Source: Erigeron canadensis
Taxonomy: Eukaryota; Streptophyta; Magnoliopsida; Asterales; Asteraceae
Direction: 5' to 3'
DNA length: 64,000 bases
Assembly (NCBI RefSeq): GCF_010389155.1
Contig: NC_057769.1
Coordinates: 31,620,735-31,684,734, forward strand
A program made the translations under genes and the position numbers. Positions 23,160-35,921 of the stretch are shown here, piece by piece. The number at the start of each line of letters is the position of its first letter. Positions within the stretch are counted from its first letter, which is position 1. The notes below the pieces were generated by a model. The model was not told the origin of the DNA, ran no database searches, and worked only from the letters and a program-made list of their open reading frames with translations.

Positions 23160-25240
23160 ACTACGGAGTATCCACGCAGTAACAACGGATGGTGGTAAGG
23201 AGGTAGTTGTCACAGCCTAAATTCTAAGGCTCATGACTACTAGCAAAACTTCAAAAAAAAATCTTAATGCTCATAACAAAATTCAAACTTAAGTGCAGAA
23301 GTCTTACAATTCTTAAAATGTCACAAACATCTAAAAAAAAATAGTCTAAAATAAATCAACCAAAACTAAAATTATTTAAAGTAAAATAAAGTCTTGGTCA
23401 TCTGCTAAACTGCCTTTCCTTTAGAGCTTGTTGTAATATCTTTCCCTGAAATACATGCTACTGGGTCAGCTAGTGTTGATGAGCTCACAGTTTAAATATA
23501 ATAACATACTTTATTCAAAAATATCATGCCATTTTGAAATACTGTAAATACCTGCAATAAACTGGCTAGCATGCAAAAGAATATATATCATCATAAACAA
23601 ATAATAAACTGCTAAATATCATGGTACCAGATAATAAACTGCCAAATATCATGGTACCAGATAATAAACTGCTAAATAAACTGCCAGTTCATAAGAAATA
23701 TAATCTATGCATGCATGACTACTGTAAATCAAAACAAAAGCATGATAACTGCACTTTTCAAAACTAGCTATGCATGTCCCAGTTTGAAAAAATCTGATGA
23801 ACTCACCTGACGATGCTTGCCTAGCTTTCCTGTCTTCTCTATAAAACTCCTACAAATTATAACATAACTCCTTACTAACTTTTATCAACTACAACTAACT
23901 TCTATATAGCAACCTTAACTGATTGATTGAGCATCTCAAACAAGTTAACCATTTACTACCCCTAAAAACTCACGTTTAAAAGAAAAACAAAAATCTATTT
24001 GCATTAGACTGAACTGTCATGAACATCATATATAAAAATTAACATACACCGTTTGTGAGTTAACTAAAATTTGTGACTAGTGAATTAAACTGACTCAACT
24101 CTTAAATGCACAAATAAATCCACTACTACTTTACATAAAATATAAATATAATAACTTGCAAAAACGCTTGACGCAAACGTATATGTTGGCTCTAACAGTA
24201 TCTTAATTTAACCATTTTATTAAAACAAGCTAGCTCATAATTAAAATCTAGTCTAAAAGAAGTACACGTGGTAATTTATGAAATTTGCTACATACAAACT
24301 ACAAACTTCTCTTTTATATTTTATAAAACAAAAAAAACTAGTATGAAGTTCCATCTCTCTTACCACTACTACTACCATGCGTAAGTTTACAGATCATGAA
24401 GCCATTGCTAAACTACAAGACTCAAAATTTGCTGCAGATAAATCTTCCTTAATTTAAAGACTTAAACATTCTGTATCCATCAAACTTACATACATATATA
24501 TATACACACACAATAGATTATGATCAAAATAAGCATCGGTATTTAGTTATAAACAAAATCGCGTTTCATTGATAAGAACATATATATCAATCGACCTGAC
24601 TAATACTCCACATGATTATAAAAAGATAGTTCAACGGTATATAAAGCGACGCCGTGTTACGATCTAACAGTATATGTTTTTCATATTAACATGACTAATT
24701 TAACCCGACTCAACAACAAAAGTCGATCATTATGGAACAACTAAGCTAGCTGATTGTTAACTCATCGTTTGAAAGCTCAACCAATCTACTACTCTACGGT
24801 CCCTAATACATAAGAATATACAGCTTCGAGATTGTTTACTAACATATACTACCTCCTGCTATTTGGCAAAACTAACCCTCCAACTTATCATCAATATAAC
24901 TAACAAAAAGACTTTTATTTCAAGTTTTTACATAAATAAATTAATTAAAATTTAATACCTTAATTATGGATGTCACAGTAGTTATTAATATAAAAGTAAT
25001 TGATATAAATTATAATTATTTTATTATCGGTTAAAGATTGTATTGTATGTTGTAAATAATTTCATTAAGAGTATTATAGAAATATTCAGTGAAAAATTTA
25101 AATTAATGAATAAATAAGGGACATAGTTTAGATAAATATGGGTGAAAAATATTTTAATGATATATTGAGTAAATTTTGTGTTTGAGTTAATGTGTTGAAA
25201 CTTAAGAATATTTTTGATTTTTTAAAAATAAAAATTCGAA
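23160..25240 (-). mobile_element. Helitron fragment split by LTR insertion
   Basis: The left piece (23165-23207) carries the GCAGTAACAACGG and GGTGGTAAGGAGG block, the right piece (24979-25240) the AT-rich tail, of the same Helitron family seen at 1113-1365 and 10260-10520. Joined across the insertion they follow the order of those copies. Outer borders are approximate. Confidence 0.5.
23208..24978. mobile_element. Probable solo LTR, 1771 bp
   Basis: Begins TGTCACAGCC and ends ATGTCACA, bounded by TG...CA and by the 5-bp direct repeat GTAGT at 23203-23207 and 24979-24983. No retroviral-type genes are inside, and it interrupts an older Helitron copy, both as expected for a solo LTR left by recombination. 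Three tandem units with ATAATAAACTGC(T/C)AAATATC occur at 23603-23690. The LTR family is not known to me; orientation unknown. Confidence 0.6.
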
Positions 25241-25695
25241 AATGAAAATAGTAATTTATTTTATAAAAGAGAATAGCTTACGATGTATAGATCACACTTG
25301 GCTAGGTATAATTCATTATGAATTTGAATGATTACCCGATTTAATTAAAAGTTTAAAAAAAAATAATGATAGATTCTTTTAATTAATAAACTTAATTATT
25401 ATTCTAACTATAAGATCAAGTTACATGAAAAAATCAAGAAGGGATATGAAAATAAAAACAATAAGTGGGTTATACATATCAAAACTTATTATATTATAAA
25501 GATTATTAGACTAAAATTTTAAAATGATAAATCATTTTGCTAAAAAAATATATTAGTGCCCAATACGCGAATGCAAATGTTAGTTAGGAATCCTTAGTTC
25601 TAACAAGCGTGTTTTCTTGTAATAGAGTTTATTAGGAATCCTAACAATTTCATATTTACCTTGTTTTTAAAGTTATTTATACTTCTATATTTATA

Positions 25696-25931
25696 TCTAT
25701 ACTCCTTTATAATACAAACTAGGTATTCTATTTTTTGGATCTCTTAATCTCTTAAAATATTGATAGTATACCTCTTTTATCTACTAAATTACCTTCATTA
25801 ACTCGTTTAATCACATGAATTAATTTACATTAATTATCTATCTTACTCGACGCCGTTGCCACTACAAGTCGCCAACGCCACCACCGACACGCCGCTACCT
25901 ACACTGTCGCATTGCCCGGGTATTCGTCTAG
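25696..25931 (+). mobile_element. Short Helitron
   Basis: Starts TCTATACTCCTTTATAATA and ends CGCATTGCCCGGGTATTCGTCTAG followed by T; 236 bp. Same family as 26300-26640 and 37867-38115. No coding. Confidence 0.65.
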
Positions 25932-26299
25932 TTTTTTAAACATAAATATAATGAAGTCTTGTAAAATGGGGGTTTAATTATGTAAAATAGTCTCTATTAA
26001 ACTTATAATAAAATGGGTAAATATGAGAACTTTCTTTCTCTAATATCACCTATAATATTCTCGTCGAGTCGTCCTAAAATATCTACAATGTCTTCGTTTC
26101 ACCGCCACCTTTAACATCACAATCATCATCACCATTTTAATCTCCCAAAAGAAATTTTATTTTTTGCAAAATTAACCTTTAGCATTATGATTTATTTTGG
26201 TTCGGATATATATATACATATATATAAATATATTAGTTTATACCCGTCAAAATTATGAAAGCAAGTGTGGTAGCATAGTGATAAAAGAGACTATCTATA

Positions 26300-26640
26300 T
26301 CTATACTCCTTTATAATAATTATCAACCCCCTATTTTTGAAAAGTATTAGAAACTAGTTAGATGCAAAAGTACTAAATTACCCTTTATAAACACCCTCTA
26401 TAGAAATGGTTATTAAAGATTACCAAATTTCCTCTTAATGAATTAATTTACAATCTAAACTCTTATCTTGCTAATTTACACTCTAAGTCTTTATCTTCTA
26501 AAATATTTTCACTATCATCTATTACATCAACTTATACTACTCGACACCATTAGTCGATGTCATCTCCACCCGTCACCGACACCGTTAAACCGTCATTGCC
26601 CCCACCCTCACCGTCACTGCATTGTGCGGATACCATGCTA
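26300..26640 (+). mobile_element. Short Helitron with decayed 3' end
   Basis: Starts TCTATACTCCTTTATAATA as at 25696, and ends GCATTGTGCGGATACCATGCTA, then T, so the last base of CTAG is changed. The 3' part holds the CACCG-rich block of this family. Confidence 0.6.
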
Positions 26641-26860
26641 TTTCCTAAAGATAAAAATATTTGGAGACCTTTCTTTTTTTTTTTTTTTCTTTTTTTATTG
26701 ACATTTGGAGATTTCAAGTTCCAATTGTGAAAGCAAAGGAACACACTACCGACGAACGACTTCGGGAGTTCGGGCTATTCGAGGTATTGTTAAAGAAGGG
26801 TCAGTAATTCTTTCCTTGCTTATAAAAATGAAATTCAAATAAAAGTGATTCTAAGAACTA

Positions 26861-26891
26861 GGCCCAACTATCTGAGGCCCAATTAGGGTTT
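26861..26891 (+). promoter_or_regulatory. RPL10A promoter motifs: two GGCCCAA boxes and a telo-box
   Basis: GGCCCAA at 26861-26867 and 26876-26882 (site II-like) and TTAGGGTTT at 26883-26891, an exact telo-box. This pair is the usual promoter pattern of plant ribosomal protein genes and is about 300 bases upstream of the start codon, just before the leader exon. Confidence 0.7.
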
Positions 26892-26983
26892 AAGAGTCCT
26901 ACTTTCTTATTCATTGAGTTGGATAAGACGGCCGCAATCTTCTTCTCCAACTTCATTCCCATTCCATTGCTGCCTGCCTGCTG

Positions 26984-27157
26984 GTAAACTTTTCTCTCTT
27001 TTTTTTTTTTCTCAATTTTATTTCTTAAAAATCCGATCTACATATAATTTAATTCTTTTATTATTGTTGTTCCTTACATTTAATTAAATATAACCATATA
27101 TCATTTTCTTATTGCTAATTTATATTCTGCTACTTTATTTTTTGTCTGTCTATGCAG
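26984..27157 (+). other. 5'-UTR intron of RPL10A
   Basis: Donor CTG|GTAAAC and acceptor TATGCAG|AACTGAAG, T-rich inside. The first exon end (up to 26983) is pyrimidine-rich and non-coding. Predicted from splice signals. Confidence 0.6.
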
Positions 27158-27191
27158 AACTGAAGTTTAAAGCTACAAATACTTATTAATC

Positions 27192-29342
27192 ATGAGGTAT
27201 ATTTTATATACTTTTTTACTTTTTGATTTTTTTATACTATTTGATTGATTTTGTTGATATTATAAATAGCAGTTTTGTGTTGTTTTCATGTGTATATGTT
27301 GTATTTATTATAGTTTTTGTGATATATCAAAAGCATATAAATTAAAAATCTGGATCTTGTTTTCCATTTATCTTTTTTGTTAATTTCTTATATCTGATTT
27401 ATATGCATTTCTGTTTTGGTTTTTAATAAATCTTTTACATATGTATTAGTTTTTGTTGTCTAAACAAGATTTTATAGGAATGTATATGTTTTTATTGATA
27501 ACAAAGTGAGTTAATGTTGTCGACGTGGAAGTTTATTCCGAATACATGAATGTATGATGATCTGTTGTTTTATTTAATTAATGTATTAGTTTACTCGTGC
27601 CTTGCTTCGTTATAAAGATCTTAAGTTGACTGTTTGATTATGAGATTGATAACTTGTTTATTTGTTTCTCAGTGTAATTTTTGGAAAGGAATATTAACAT
27701 TTTTGTCATGGACGGTTTTGTTGGATTTTTGTGCTATTTTTTGACATATGAATGTTTAATTTGACAGTAAGCTTCAGAGTGAAGCTCTTAGAGAGGCAAT
27801 CACTCAGATTACCACTGAAGCTAAGGAAAAGAAGCGTAACTTTACTGAGACCATTGAGCTCCAGATTGGACTCAAGAACTACGACCCACAAAAGGACAAG
27901 CGTTTTAGTGGTACCGTGAAGTTGCCTCACATTCCTCGTCCTAAGTTGAAAGTTTGCATGCTTGGAGATGCCCAGCATGTGGAAGAGGTATATCTTTTTT
28001 TTTTCTTTGTTGATAAAAGTCATAATATGTGACATGCCTTAACAGGTTTGTGTATTTTTCATTTACAATTTGCTAGCTAATGTTTTGTTCAGGATTTGAT
28101 TAAATAGCCTTTTATTTCAATTGATGGAGGATATTCAAATTTAGGAATCATAACTCGATTACATTCATAAGTCATTTTTGAAAGTGATCGACTTTCTTGG
28201 CCAACATAACCTGTTCGATATATCTCATTTCATAGTATCTGTCACTTAATCTGGCTTTAGCTTGAGTATCAATCTTTCTTCTTAGGAAACTTTTATCGGT
28301 TGACTTTCATACCCTTTCTATATATCTCTTTCAGGAGATTATCATTCTAGTTAGCTATAAATTATCCAGGCATGATATACCTTTCATTGCCAAAGCTTCA
28401 TTCGTAATTATTCTAAGAAATTAAGTTACTTGAGATCACGGATGTTAGTTCCTTTTGAGAACCCATCGTATTTTAAGAGTGGTAGACTGGTAGTAGTAGT
28501 AGGTTGTACTCAATTTCTCAATACTATGGTTTAGTAGAACATTCGAGGTTGTGAGATTTAATTTAAATTTTAGTCTATAGTTGTCTTAAAGTTCATCTCT
28601 GTGGAGCTTTTTATATGCTAAGATTTCTTTGATATCCATAGGCACAAAAGATTGGTTTGGAGTACATGGATGTCGAATCACTTAAGAAACTCAACAAGAA
28701 CAAAAAACTAGTGAAGAAGCTTGCCAAGAAACACCAGGCTTTTTTGGCCTCCGAGTCTGTTATCAAGCAGATTCCCCGTTTGTTGGGACCTGGTTTGAAC
28801 AAGGCAGGTAGGTGTATCCGTCGAAGCAAAGTCCATTGATTCGCCTACTTTTTCAATGTTATATCCATGTTTTCTAGTATATTCTTGATGAATATGCATA
28901 TGCGATTGCAGGAAAGTTCCCTACACTTGTTAGTCACCAGGAATCTCTTGAGGCCAAGGTCAATGAAACCAAGGCTACTGTCAAGTTTCAATTGAAGAAG
29001 GTGTTGTGTATGGGGGTTGCCGTTGGAAACTGCAGCATGGAGGAGAAGCAAATCTTTCAAAATGTGCAAATGAGTGTCAATTTCCTTGTTTCGTTGTTGA
29101 AAAAGAACTGGCAGAATGTAAGATCTCTTTTTAGATTACAACTTATCTGAATACACTCATACACTAATCTATTATTTGCCAGAAGATACACTATATAAGT
29201 TGAACACTTTTGATTTTATTTTCAACAAAATGTCCAATTGTATACATTTTAAAAGGCTTGACAATGTTTATATATGTATGCATTGCAGGTAAGGTGTTTG
29301 TACTTGAAGACAACAATGGGAAAGCCCGTACGCATCTTTTAG
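27192..29342 (+). CDS. RPL10A: 60S ribosomal protein L10a (uL1)
   Basis: Component of the cytosolic large ribosomal subunit, L1 stalk. Exons: 27192-27196 (ATG AG), 27768-27987, 28642-28807, 28912-29117, 29289-29342; phases all match and the product is 216 aa, the normal length. Sequence runs [16 protein letters not shown]..., [51 protein letters not shown] (the conserved L1 motif), ending [12 protein letters not shown]. The first coding exon has only five coding bases, a common layout for this gene. Telo-box and GGCCCAA motifs upstream and a leader intron fit high constitutive expression. Confidence 0.97.
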
Positions 29343-32300
29343 GTGTTTTCGTTGCTTTTTAAAGCTTGTTATGTTTGAGACAGGTGCCGTTGTTAGTTAT
29401 TGGAAGGATTTCCCCATAATGGGTAGTGTCGTATTTTACTTATCGGATGTTTGTTTTTTTTATTTTGTTAGATGCTGCTATGAATTTTATGTTTCATGGA
29501 TTTTGAGCTATCATCTTTAATTATGTCTTTTACACATCAGGTATCTTAAAGCAATTCAGTTGGAATAGAGAAACAAATTTATCTACCCAGTGTTTTAAGG
29601 CTTCATTTTGACCTATACGGAGTGATTAGATATGATATGGTAATGGTCAGTATGTATGCAAAATAGGGATTATATAGAAGAGAACTGACTGTCTCGTTTG
29701 GTGTTCATGGTATTTGTTTATAAATTTACAGATTTTGTCTTCTGCAAACCAAACTACACTAAAAACGTAGGACTATATCAAAACAAACTTTATTTAAAAC
29801 ATCACTAATTAAACACAGCCAAATTACATGATTTTTGCTTTACATTTTGGTCCATGTCTTGTGATCAACCAGGAAAACTACTAAATTGTGAGTGGGTCTT
29901 TTGGCCAAAGTGATGCAGGTCTTTTTATTGAAGGCCTCGTGTTTTTGAGTTGGAATGCTGGTGAAATGGAAATGGACCTTTTGAATTATTCCACCAAATC
30001 TTAGACACCACAATCAACAAATGGGTAAAAACCAAAATGTTTGTTGATGTTTCTACGTGAAGTTACCATTTACATATAAAAGACCCGTTTAAATGGGGTT
30101 AATTTTAAATCGACAATCGAGTCACAAGTCTCTTAACGTATTCATACCGAAGACTTTTCTGCCCGTTGGTGACGAAACACTTAACTAAGTACAAATCCTT
30201 CCGGTTTCAAGTCCTTGTCCTTCCAATCCATTTGATTGTATGTTTCATTCAAATCCCCACACTTAATAGCTTGCCTATCAGCCTATGCTTATGGTTTTCT
30301 GTTGAAATGTCTATTAATCTTTCTAACTTTACAAGGCTGTGATAATAACTGAAGAACCAAGGCAATCGCTTGCATTTCGCCTTCAAAGATATGGGCTACT
30401 CTCAAATATCAATGACAATGGGCGAGCGGTTTTGTTTTTTGATTCTGGTTCACCCATGTGGTCAGAATTATGTTTGCGTTTTAAATGAGGAAGCTTGTCT
30501 GGTTCTTATTATGGACTGGTCTCGCAATAATGTTATTTAGTCACAAAAATAGTCTGTCCTTTGGTAGCTCTTCTTTGAATCAAATGCTTAGTATGCACCA
30601 CTCTCTTTTGACTAAATTGAATCTTGTGTATATCTTTTTATTTTATTGGCAAAATGGTAATGATAATGATATCGCATTACATCTTAATTTAATAACACAC
30701 TGCCGAGTTAATTTCAGTACACAAAGGTTGACACACACGTATATATGGCCAAAAGGTTCTCTTATTTGGTGTAAGAAGTTTAAAAAAGAAACACTAGAAA
30801 TTATAATATTCCAAGCAGTTAAAAAAAGCTCTATTTGGTGTTATATTCATCTTTTAAGAAAGAGATTTGTAATGTTCATAATCAAGTATTAATTAAGCAT
30901 ATGTAAACTCTACTGTAATCTAAAAAAAAAAAAAGAGAGATCTTGCTAATCATATGTGTTGTGACTTGTGAGACACACATCAAAGTATTGTTAGATCAAA
31001 ATAAGTTGTCTTAAATCATTCAGGTCTATCTTTGTATTGTTACATCAAAAAGTTCAATGGTACACACGGTTGTATTTCCTTAGGTATTGTTATAGAATGC
31101 AGACCGAGCTGTTATCTTAACGTCACACCAACTTTTATTATTTCACCAGTTATAGGCTTCCATCAACGCAAGATATCTCTGAATGCAAGACTCCATCTCT
31201 TTATAATTTTAAAATTACACAAATTATTTCTTAAATATTTATCTAAATTTAACTAAAAACTTAAAAAACACTTTATACATACACAAGCTTTTATTAAGTT
31301 AAAAAGTAAGTATCATATTACATCACTTCCACCATATTAAACAAACAAAAAAAAAACAGTTATTTATTTATTACTTAATCTATTTATATATTATTTATCC
31401 ATTTAGTACTTAATAAATTTAGTTTTTGTTGATTAACAAAATAAACAGGCCTTTCACAAATACATATACATATAAAAGCCAATAAAGTTGGTAATTTATT
31501 GATAAACTCTTTAACCTTAAGAGGATTCACTCGGATTCGAGTCTCATTCTTCACATTTGTAAGGTTGTAAGGTTGGATTATTGAAAAGTTTTTTTGGAAA
31601 TCTTAAGTTACATCATAGATATTCGTGTAGTTCAGAATTAGGATAAATTACCATAAAAGAACATATACATTAATACATATAACATAAAATCTTCCGATTG
31701 AGGTGGGGTTCCAAAATCGTAATGTCCAAAAAAACATAGATTGAACAGGATTGCCATGACATTAAGGTAACTAATTGGCTAAAGACATAGGCTAGCTATT
31801 GGTCATGGGAAAGAGCCGCCTAATTATTTGTATAAACTATCGAAGACCTTTTTTTTTTTTTTTGCTCTAAACGCTCTCAAATTTGGACTTTTGGATCTAC
31901 TCAAAGTCCAAACTCCAAATACATTTTTGACTTGTAATTCAAATGGCTTTCTTCATCTAAAAAATTACCAGTAGATATTAAAATTTAACTCTAAAAGTTT
32001 ACATAAGCCATGTTTAAAACTTACACGAGTATTACTGAATTATCTTTTTAATATCTAAATATGACACAAATAAAATTGAGTTTTTATGTTTGGTCACCTG
32101 TAGTAAGTTTCCTCGTGTGGACGGTCTTTGTCTTTTGCACTCGGGGAATAAAGATGAACAGGTGAATCAGTGACCCGTTGGTTATCCAATTTGTTGCTTA
32201 AAAAAAACTAAGTATTTTAAGTACGAAAGTATGTTATTTGTTCTATATCGATTAAACTTTTTTTATTATTTAAAAGAGTATTATTAGAAAAAAAAATTTA

Positions 32301-33770
32301 GCTTGTATAGGTCCAATCGAAATCACATCACATGTATGTATATATAAATATAATAATTAGTACAAGTATGAGAATGTTGAAAAAAGGAGCTTATAACAAA
32401 GGATTACCTAGTACGCATCCAATCGCAGTCACAAGTTTATTGTGAGAGACCATTGAATCTTGAATGAATGTTGCTTACTCGCGATCAATGTGTTTGTTTT
32501 ATTTCTTTCTTCTTTTTATCATAATTTCTGTTTAAATTATTTTAGGTTTTAGCCATTCATCTACCTATAATATGTGTATTTTTAACAAGACTAGTTTGTA
32601 GTTAAAGCTGGTTGTTGGTAGATTTTATCGGTAAAGTTAATAATCGTAATTTAAAACAAACATATAAGAAAATAATCAAAATTTTTGTTAACATAAATGT
32701 ATATGAAAAATAGTTTGAGGTTGAATTATACCGTATATATAATAGTTTAAAAAACAAACATGTAAATTGTAAATTTAAATGTTGAATTAAGTGGTTCATT
32801 GAATACAACTTTTTTAGAAGCTTATTAGACTACTTTTTAAAGTAATTTAGGTAGATAATAAATTCAAAGTTTATGTTTTCTATAAACTTTTTAAAGCAAA
32901 AGGATGATAATAATAAGCTTAAACTTATAAAAATCATAAATACGATTTCTCATAACCTCATAAGTGTCAAAAATACCTAAAAAATAATGTCATAAAACTT
33001 AACAACAATCTCACTACTGATCATCTTTTCTCATAATTTTTCTTTTCATTTTTCATGACACAATATCACACTAAAAACGCATGCATTACCCAACACAAGT
33101 AGTATTACCTTTGTCTTATAACTTATTTTTCACACTACTCTCTTAAAAAAATTTCAAAATCATTATTATTACTCACAATAACTGTAAAAATAAAAGAATC
33201 GATTTTATACACTAAAATTTAAAGTAACAACCTTGAAATTCAAATAAGAATATAGATTTACTTTAATACTCGTGTTTGTTATATTATAACTAGTTCTTAA
33301 ATATATATCTAAATGACTAATAAGTATAATTAAATATCACCTTATATGTAATGTTGTTCATATTATGTATGAATTCTAAATTTTACAAGACATAAAAATA
33401 CATTCATTATTCAACATTTTTATAAAACCATTATTTTTTATGAAACATACAGATCGAATATCTTAATGAAGGTCTAGACTATGTTGTGTTAATCAAGAGC
33501 CTCTCACTTTCAATATCTAGTAGAAAATTTTTTTTTTATTAATCTGCCTGAATACACAACAATTAGTAAAGGTAAACTCTGTGAATCCAAGTTTTTCACA
33601 CAAAGACTGCCTTTTGCCATTGGGCTTTAACCTAATGACTTTATAAAACCACTAGTCCACTACTACTAACATTGACTACTTGAATTGAGTTGAGTTTAAA
33701 TGTTGTGTGTGTGTTTTTGTCTTGAGGTTAAGGGGTATAATTTTAGTTAAACACGCTTGTGTCTTTCTAC
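29343..33770. other. Long spacer, one exon-like patch
   Basis: 3' flank of RPL10A followed by AT-rich DNA. At 30336-30488 an open stretch reads AVIITEEPRQSLAFRLQRYG... to CLRFK and TGA after TTTACAAG, which looks like a terminal exon or a gene fragment; I do not recognise it and nothing upstream joins to it. The rest shows poly(T) near 31850 and no coding. Confidence 0.4.
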
Positions 33771-33849
33771 AGATTCCAAACGCCACCACTTCTATACACC
33801 AACCAACACCCACCCCCCTTCTCTTTCTCTTTTGCTCTTTTTCTTCTTC

Positions 33850-33857
33850 TATAAATA
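33850..33857 (+). promoter_or_regulatory. TATA box of the ferredoxin gene
   Basis: TATAAATA after a CT-rich stretch, about 105 bases before the leader-intron donor at 33955. A start of transcription around 33880 would give a leader exon of about 75 bases. Confidence 0.55.
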
Positions 33858-33954
33858 AATAAACTCTCTTTTATTCATTTCACTTGACCCTCGTTTTCTC
33901 CGCTTCATTCACTACTATAAGTACATACAGATTTCTATCTCTATATATCTTTCT

Positions 33955-35438
33955 GTAAGTTTCTTTCTTCAACACCTCTTTAATTTACTTTCTACATGAT
34001 ATTGTTTTTATCTTTGATCTTCATAGCTGATATGATTATTAACGATTTATATTATTAATTGTATATGCGTATGAACTTTATGGTAAAATCTTTAGTATGT
34101 TATTGTTTGTTATGAGATTGAAATATTTGTCTTTTAAGGTTAGATCTGCTACACCTATGTTTTTGTTTTTGGAATTATGTGTGTAGTTGTGAGTTATTGA
34201 CTTATGAGAATATGTAGTTGGAACTTTGAAAACTATATTTATATATATATATATATCTTCAATTTGAGATGTCTTACATATATGTGTGTGTGTATATATA
34301 TATATTGGCCAGAGGAATTTTTATGTGAAGTTATTTTTGAAGGCCTACTACCTTTTTTATGATTTTGATGCTTTTGTCTACTTTTTAAATTTTATTTTGG
34401 AGGACATTTTATTTACATATATGTATGTACTTTTGTTATAAAACATTGGATGTACATGCTATAAGTCATTATATTCGTCTTTCTAGCGAGAAAATGCATT
34501 TTTGAAAAAGCAGTCATGTTTTCTAATAGCAGAGAAGTAATTTTTAAACACCCTTAACGGCGAATTATATATATATGTCGGTCGTTTTCAGCTGTAAAGT
34601 TTGTGTGCGATATTCATATATATGTATATGGAACTGCATTCTGGGCTTGTTTCTTTTTTTAATCTTCTGCTTTATAAACTTTTGATTTCGAAGAAAGAAT
34701 CTGTTCAAGATTATAATGCTTGCTTATTCCAAAGTTGAATCTACACTACCATTATATATGTGGTCTAATAGTGGGCTTATGATTAAATGGATTTCATGGT
34801 TTATAACTTTGATGTTCAAGGTGCTTTACTTGTTTCACCATAATTACATGCTTAATCCCAAGTTAAAGACATAGCATATTTTAACCTTTTTTGAAGAAAG
34901 CATAACTACCTTTGACTTGAGCATTATCGTCATCCTTGTGGGTGAATTTCATTAGCTGCAATGAATTGGTTATCCAAGAGAAAAATGAATTTACCCATTT
35001 CACAGTGTAGTTGTCCTTATTTCAAAGGAGTGGTTTTTTGGCCAACCCGTCTGTTGATTACATAAATAAGCAAAACTTGCCAAATGGTCAAACATCTGAT
35101 AATCTGATCTTACAACTCACATAATCACTATGAAAACACACATCCGCCAGTTCACGAATCTTGAAACCTTGAGCAACATGTTTTTTTTATTGGTACATCT
35201 TTTCGTTTGGGCCTTTGGGTTATTATAGTTTTCTGTCCTCGAGCTGCTTCTTTCTCGATACCGAGAAGTCTCTTTAGTTGATAAAAATAAAAACATTATT
35301 GCCTTTTGATTTAAAATAACGTACATTATATTAAACAAATCAGATAGCACTTCTTGTTGAGTTTTAGATATATAATTCATAATTTTCTAATTATGTCTCC
35401 ATATCATGCTTAATTAATTCTAGTTCATTTTTATGCAG
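33955..35438 (+). other. Long 5'-UTR intron of the ferredoxin gene
   Basis: Donor TTTCT|GTAAGT (perfect consensus) and acceptor TATGCAG just 6 bases before the ATG. It is 1484 bp, T-rich on this strand, with TA/TG microsatellites near 34238-34302. Splicing is predicted from the signals; leader introns of this kind often raise expression. Confidence 0.6.
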
Positions 35439-35444
35439 ATCATC

Positions 35445-35921
35445 ATGTCGTCCATCATGCTTCCCACCCAAACCATGGTCAGAAGCTCACCCCAAACTGT
35501 GGCCAGAAGCTCACCACAAACCATGGTCAGTTCTTTTCTAAGGTGTCCATCTAACCTTCCGACGTTGAAGAGTGTCTCAAAAGCTTTTGGCTTGAAGTCC
35601 GGCTCTTCATTCAGGACAACTTGCATGGCTACATACAAGGTTAAGCTCGTGGGGCCTGATGGCGAAGAGAACGAATTTGATGCACCTGATGATTGTTACA
35701 TTCTTGACTCGGCTGAGAGTGCTGGAATTGAGCTGCCATATTCTTGCAGGGCCGGTGCCTGCTCGACTTGTGCTGGAAAGGTGGCTAACGGTGCAGTGGA
35801 CCAATCAGATGGGTCATTTCTTGATGAAAACCAAATGAAGGAGGGTTACTTGCTGACTTGCATTTCTTACCCAACTTCTGATTGTGTCATCCACACCCAC
35901 AAAGAAGGCGATCTTTACTGA
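35445..35921 (+). CDS. FD3: Plastid [2Fe-2S] ferredoxin, root (non-photosynthetic) type
   Basis: One-electron carrier in plastids, 158 aa in one coding exon. Residues 1-60 form a transit peptide rich in Ser/Thr/Arg; it holds a duplicated RSSPQT(V/M) unit (residues 13-27). The mature part (from about residue 62) has [15 protein letters not shown], then [14 protein letters not shown] with cluster Cys 101, 106, 109 and the fourth Cys 139 in LLTC, and ends [21 protein letters not shown] with [11 protein letters not shown] and [13 protein letters not shown] resembles the root-type (Arabidopsis Fd3) rather than the leaf forms; the exact class is an inference. ATG at 35445 is chosen because the upstream in-frame codons belong to the intron. 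Confidence 0.94.
   Translation: MSSIMLPTQTMVRSSPQTVARSSPQTMVSSFLRCPSNLPTLKSVSKAFGLKSGSSFRTTCMATYKVKLVGPDGEENEFDAPDDCYILDSAESAGIELPYSCRAGACSTCAGKVANGAVDQSDGSFLDENQMKEGYLLTCISYPTSDCVIHTHKEGDLY

Noticed and set aside
35117..35380. 87-codon minus-strand open frame in the ferredoxin leader intron
   Set aside because: No motif, AT-rich, inside a predicted intron.
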